Under the pieces are notes generated by a model. It searched no databases, was not told the DNA's origin, and saw only the letters and a program-made list of their open reading frames with translations. The translations under genes were made by a program, and so were the position numbers. Of a DNA stretch of 64,000 nucleotides, positions 60,059-64,000 are shown piece after piece. Each line of letters starts with the position of its first letter. The first letter of the stretch is position 1. Source of the DNA: Solirubrobacter sp963736505 (lineage in GTDB: Bacteria; Actinomycetota; Thermoleophilia; Solirubrobacterales; Solirubrobacteraceae); NCBI GenBank assembly GCA_963736505.1, contig CAVTOZ010000003.1, positions 372,001-436,000 on the forward strand, written 5' to 3'.

Positions 60059-62798
60059 ATGGCCACCACCACGGAGGCGCCTACGGCGACGACAGAGGTG
60101 CCGACGTGGCACGTGCTCACGCGCGAGAACGCGCTGCACGAGCTGCACGTCGAGCCCGAGCGAGGCCTGGCGGCCGACGAGGCCGCGCGGCGGCTCGCTC
60201 AGTACGGGCCCAACCGCTTCACCGAGACGAAGGGCGAGTCGCGCCTGCACGCGTTCCTGCGCCAGTACCGGGATCCGATGCAGATCGTCCTGCTGGCCGC
60301 CGGCGTGATCTCGATCTTCCCGGTCAAGCAGTACGGCACCGGCATCGTGATCCTGCTGCTGACGCTGCTCAACGCGGTGCTCGGCCTCAACCAGGAGGGC
60401 AAGGCGGCGGCGGCGGTGGCGGCGCTGGCGAAGATGATGATCGTCAAGGCGCGCGTGCGCCGCGACGGCGCGCTGATGCAGCTGCCGGCCGAGGAGCTCG
60501 TGCCCGGCGACGTCGTCGCGATCGAGGCGGGCGACGTCGTTCCCGCCGACGGGCGGCTGCTGGCCGCCGCGACGCTGGAGGTCGCCGAGTCGGCGCTGAC
60601 CGGCGAGAGCCTGCCGGTGAGCAAGGGCGTGGAGTCCGTGGCGGACGGCGCCGCCGCGCTCGGCGACCGCACCGACATGGTCTACATGAACACCAACGTC
60701 ACGCGCGGCACGGGCGAGCTCGTCGTCACGTCGACCGGGATGGCGACCGAGGTCGGCCACATCTCGGGGATGCTGCAGGGCCAGGACGAGAGCAAGTCGC
60801 CGCTCACGACGCAGCTGGAGAAGCTGACCAAGCAGCTCGTGACGATCGCGGGCCTCGCGCTCGTCGCCTCGGTCGCGATCAACATGGCGCGCGGTCAGAG
60901 CTTCAAGGAGGTCTTCACCGTCGCCGTGGCCTTCGCCATCGCCGCCATCCCGACCGGGCTCCCCGCCGTCGTGACGACGATCCTGTCGCGCGGGACGCGC
61001 ATGCTGGCCGACGCCAACGCGATCGTCAAGCGGCTGCGCGCGACGGAGACCCTCGGCGCCACGTCGGCCATCTGCTCGGACAAGACCGGCACGCTCACGC
61101 TCAACCAGATGACCGCGGTCGAGCTGACGATCCCGGGGCGGCGCTACACGGTCTCGGGCGGCGGCTACTCGACCGAGGGCACGATCACCCACGTCTACGG
61201 CGAGCCGGAGATCCCGCTCGAGCAGTTCGCGCTGCCGCTGGTGCTCGCGTGCGACGCCGTGCTGACGGCCACGGGAGAGATGATCGGCGACCCGACCGAG
61301 GGCGCGCTGGTCGTGCTCGGCGCCAAGGCCGGCCTCGACGTCGACGCGACGCGCGAGCGCTACCCGCGCGTCGCCGAGCTGCCGTTCGACACCGCCTACA
61401 AGCTGATGGCGACGTTCCACGAGATCGACGGCGTCGTGCGCTGCTTCGTCAAGGGCGCGCCGGATCAGCTGCTCGCACGCTCGTCGTCGCATCTCGATCC
61501 GGAGCTCGCCGTCGCGCCGGCCGACGAGGATTTCAAGGCGCGCTACCTCGCGGAGAACGAGCGGCTCGCCGAGAAGGGGCTGCGCGTGATGGCCACGGCG
61601 CGCAAGGACTTCGACGCCGCCGGCTTCGATCCGGGGGCCGACCTGCTGGAGCTGATGCAGGGCCTCACGCTGATGGCGCTCGTGGGGATCGTCGACCCGC
61701 CGCGTGCCGCGGCGAAGGCGGCGATCGCGACGGCGCACGACGCCGGCATCCAGGTCCGGATGATCACCGGCGACCACGTCGTCACCGCCGCAGGCGATCG
61801 CGCGCGAGCTCGGCATCCGCGGCCGCGCCATCTCCGGAGCGGAGTTCGCCCAGCTCGACAAGGACGAAGCCGTCGTGCAGATCGACGACATCGGCGTGAT
61901 CGCCCGCGTGACGCCCGAGCAGAAGGTGCGGCTCGTCGACATCCTCAAGAGCAAGGGACACGTCGTCGGCATGACCGGCGACGGGGTCAACGACGCGCCG
62001 GCGCTGAAGCAGTCCGACATCGGCATCGCGATGGGCATCACGGGCACCGAGGTCTCCAAGGAGGCCGCGGCGATGATCCTCACCGACGACAACTTCGCGA
62101 CGATCGTGAAGGCCGTCGAGCTGGGGCGCGGGCTCTACGACAACCTCGTCAAGTACATCCGCTTCCAGATGGGCGTGCTCGCGGGCATGATCGCGACGTT
62201 CCTCGCCGCGAGCATCCTGAACATCGTCAGCGGCATCCCGTTCCTGCCGCTGCAGACGCTGTGGGTGAACTTCACGACGCAGGTCTTCCAGTCGGTCGGG
62301 CTCGGCTACGGGCGCTCGAGCACGGGGCTGATGAAGCGACGCCCGCGCAAGCCCGAGAAGCCGATCCTGACCCGCGCGGACACGCGCTGGTTCGTGATCG
62401 CCGGCCTCGTCATGGCGACGGCCACGCTGGCGGTGGTGGCGGGCACCGAGCACTCGCACAGCGAGGAGCTCGCGCGCACCATGGGGCTGACGACGTTCTC
62501 GCTCGCCAACCTGTTCTTCTCCTTCACCGCGCGCGACCACCTGCGCTCGGTGTTCAACCTCGGTGACTGGAACGACCGCACGTTCCTGACCGCGACGCTG
62601 ATGTCGGTGGCCGCGATCGTGTTCGCGACCGAGCTGCGGTTCTTCCAGCGCATCCTCGACACGCAGGAGCTGTCGGGCAACCAGTGGCTGATCTGCATCG
62701 GCGCGGCGCTGTCGATCGTGGTCGTCTCCGAGATCCGCAAAGCGTTGCTCCGGCGCCGCGAGCCACACGACCAGGAGGCCTCCCATGAGCACCGTTGA
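60059..62798 (+). pseudogene. P-type cation ATPase (P2-like), one-base frameshift near 61793
   Basis: The start ATG at 60059 has no spaced ribosome site, so the message may be leaderless. N-terminal cation-ATPase domain (GLAADEAARRLAQYGPNRF), actuator TGES (SALTGESLPVSKG, about residue 182), TM4 AIAAIPTGLPAVVTTILSRG, phosphorylation site SDKTGTLTLNQMTAVELTIP with D341, and MITGDHVVTAA. One extra G at 61793-61794 shifts the frame; removing it restores AIARELGIRGRAISGAEFAQ, GMTGDGVNDAPALKQSDIGI and the last membrane helices (LQTLWVNFTTQVFQSVGLGY). Total about 912 residues. TM4 has PTGLP where SERCA-type calcium pumps have PEGLP, so the ion is uncertain. Complete if the extra base is an error. 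Confidence 0.85.
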
Positions 62799-63198
62799 TC
62801 CTCGCGTCGGCATCGACCCCGGCAGCGTCGACGAGATGGGCGTCGGGTGGGTCGCCTTCGCCGGCGTGCTCCTGCTCCTGCTCGCACTGCTGAACGGGGT
62901 CGAGGGCATCGCCGCGATCTCGAACTCGCAGTTCTTCGGGCGCGGCGAGATGATCATCGGCGACCTTCAGACCTGGGGGTGGGTGCTGGTCTGCATCGCC
63001 GCGGCACAGCTGCTCGCGGCGCCGTGGGTGTGGATGTCGGTGCCGGCGGCGAGCGCCGTCGGCGCGGCGACGGCGGCCATCAACGCCGTCGTCCAGCTGC
63101 TGTTCATCCCTGCCTATCCGTTCTGGTCGCTCGCGATCTTCGCGCTCGACATCCTCGTCATCTACGCCCTCGTCGTCCGGCGTCCTCGCCCGGCGTAG
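62785..63198 (+). CDS. small four-helix membrane protein (DUF7144-like), first paralog
   Basis: 137 residues. A short N-terminus, then VGWVAFAGVLLLLLALLNGV, EGIAAISNSQFFGRGE, WGWVLVCIAAAQLLAAPWVW, AINAVVQLLFIPAYPFWSLA and FALDILVIYALVV. The order W-G-W, NGI/VEGIAAISNSxFF and AYPFWSL defines a small actinobacterial membrane family of unknown role. Its start lies inside the end of the ATPase gene (14-nt overlap), so the two are co-translated. Confidence 0.82.
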   Translation: MSTVDPRVGIDPGSVDEMGVGWVAFAGVLLLLLALLNGVEGIAAISNSQFFGRGEMIIGDLQTWGWVLVCIAAAQLLAAPWVWMSVPAASAVGAATAAINAVVQLLFIPAYPFWSLAIFALDILVIYALVVRRPRPA

Positions 63199-63218
63199 GG
63201 CCGCGTCAGGAGATTCCA

Positions 63219-63629
63219 ATGGCCGCATCGAGAGAAGACAGCTACTGGAGCACGGGTGAGGTCGACGGCTATGGCTGGGTGCTCTTCGCGGGCACCATGC
63301 TGATGATCGCGGCGACGCTGAACGGCATCGACGGCATCGCCGCGGTCTCGAACTCGAGCTTCTTCGCGCACGGCGTCTACATCATCGGCGACCTCAAGAC
63401 CTGGGGCTGGATCCTGATCGCCATCTCCGTCGTCCAGCTGCTCGCGGGCATCGGCGTGTGGATGCAGATGGGCATCGCCCGCTGGACGGGGGTCGGGATC
63501 GCGTCGATCAACGCGGTGGTCCAGCTCCTCTTCATCCAGGCGTACCCGTTCTGGTCGCTGACGCTGTTCGCGCTCGACCTGCTCGTCATCTACGGCCTTG
63601 TGGTCCACGGAGCGAGCGACGAGGCGTGA
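63219..63629 (+). CDS. small four-helix membrane protein (DUF7144-like), second paralog
   Basis: 136 residues from the ATG at 63219 with AGGAG seven bases upstream. YGWVLFAGTMLMIAATLNGI, DGIAAVSNSSFFAHGVYIIG, WGWILIAISVVQLLAGIGVW, SINAVVQLLFIQAYPFWSLT. About two thirds identical to the gene before it, a tandem duplication, 20 nt downstream. Conserved Asn and Ser in the NSxFF loop could matter for function, which is unknown. Confidence 0.82.
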   Translation: MAASREDSYWSTGEVDGYGWVLFAGTMLMIAATLNGIDGIAAVSNSSFFAHGVYIIGDLKTWGWILIAISVVQLLAGIGVWMQMGIARWTGVGIASINAVVQLLFIQAYPFWSLTLFALDLLVIYGLVVHGASDEA

Positions 63630-63690
63630 GCGGCGTGATTTCATACTGTTCAGGTGATGTGACGATCCGCACGAGAGGTAGCGTCGAGCC

Positions 63691-64000
63691 ATGAGCACAA
63701 GCGACCGAGATCCCCAGGCCCCGATCGTTGCGGCGTACAGCCCGAGCTCGTCGGGTCGCGAGCCGGTCGAGTTCGGCATCGCGGCCAGCCGCGTCACCGG
63801 CGCGCCGCTGACCGTCCTCACGATCCGGCACGGCGGTCCGCTCGTCAACGCCCTCGCGGGCAGCATCGACGAGGACGACGACGCGCGCGCGGTCAAGCAT
63901 CTGCGCACCGACCTGCAGCAGCGTCACATCGAGGCCGAGGTGGTCGTGCGTGACGCGCGCACCGCGGGTGCCGGCGTGATCGACGCGATGGAGGAGCTCT
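63691..64000 (+). CDS. universal stress protein (UspA family), N-terminal part
   Basis: 103 residues to the window edge from the ATG at 63691. PIVAAYSPSSSGREPVEFGI, AASRVTGAPLTVLTIRHGGP, LQQRHIEAEVVVRDARTAGA, then GVIDAMEEL. This is the first beta-alpha-beta part of the Usp fold. It follows the ATPase and membrane paralogs on the same strand after a 61-bp gap, so it may be induced under the same stress. Confidence 0.75.
   Translation, partial: MSTSDRDPQAPIVAAYSPSSSGREPVEFGIAASRVTGAPLTVLTIRHGGPLVNALAGSIDEDDDARAVKHLRTDLQQRHIEAEVVVRDARTAGAGVIDAMEEL

Noticed and set aside
1..64000. tRNA, rRNA, CRISPR, insertion sequence or prophage genes
   Set aside because: I looked for cloverleaf-like segments, regularly spaced direct repeats, transposase motifs and phage structural proteins and saw none that I could support.

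Overview
The window is very GC-rich DNA with a strong actinobacterial signature: GTG and TTG starts, leader-poor transcripts, many ECF, TetR, ArsR and LuxR regulators, DHA2-type efflux pumps, fatty-acid CoA ligases and a PHA-type polymerase. The style of the proteins (ECF sigma factors with SnoaL tails, ArsR-AHSA1 pairs, secreted Ig-like proteins with basic tails) is what I would expect of the Thermoleophilia/Solirubrobacterales. No rRNA or marker gene is present, so this placement is inference. I see no tRNA, rRNA, CRISPR array, phage gene or transposase.

Layout. 0-2.1 kb: start of an acyl-CoA synthetase (minus), then a graveyard with fossils of a cation/proton antiporter and a secreted protein. 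2.1-7.9 kb: two small hypotheticals, an amino-acid permease fused to a universal-stress domain and overlapping a LuxR response regulator, an alpha/beta hydrolase and a sensor kinase. 8-17 kb: small stress and sensing genes (ECF sigma, TfoX-N, SRPBCC, ArsR-AHSA1, YCII, two TetRs, an efflux pump, a lactonase-like propeller, a VOC protein), interspersed with remnants of flagellar hook, SigJ-type sigma, EgtD-like and SRPBCC genes. 17-21.7 kb: SigB/F-type sigma factor, ferritin-like protein, truncated formaldehyde dehydrogenase and a secreted Ig-like protein. 21.7-28 kb: a PHA/fatty-acid locus (acyl-CoA dehydrogenase, PHA synthase, PHA depolymerase-like hydrolase, PucR regulator, acyl-CoA ligase) with the same 17-bp motif in front of two promoters. 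28-33 kb: three secreted phospho-ester enzymes. 33-35.3 kb: a small membrane protein, an ABM protein and a secreted Gly-Asp repeat protein.

35.4-51.4 kb is divided by three almost identical 210-bp non-coding repeats in the same orientation. Between the first and second lie a LacI regulator, a large secreted GH31 glycosidase with a starch-binding domain and a polar amino-acid ABC transporter. Between the second and third lie an ECF sigma factor, an efflux pump, an arylsulfatase, an NADP-binding protein, an SDR and a TetR. After the third repeat a minus-strand operon (57.3 to 51.4 kb) encodes an APC permease, a small anchored protein, an MFS transporter and two metallopeptidases, which fits peptide or amino-acid turnover. 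57.4-64 kb holds a ThrE-like exporter, a YbdK-type glutamate-cysteine ligase, a P-type ATPase, two tandem small membrane paralogs and the start of a universal stress protein.

At least six otherwise good genes are broken by single-base shifts (SnoaL-like, SRPBCC, phospholipase C, NADP-binding protein, TetR, P-type ATPase). Some sit in G or C runs and may be sequence errors. The older fossils, which have internal stops and deletions, are real decay. The most unusual signal in the window is the three-copy repeat family.
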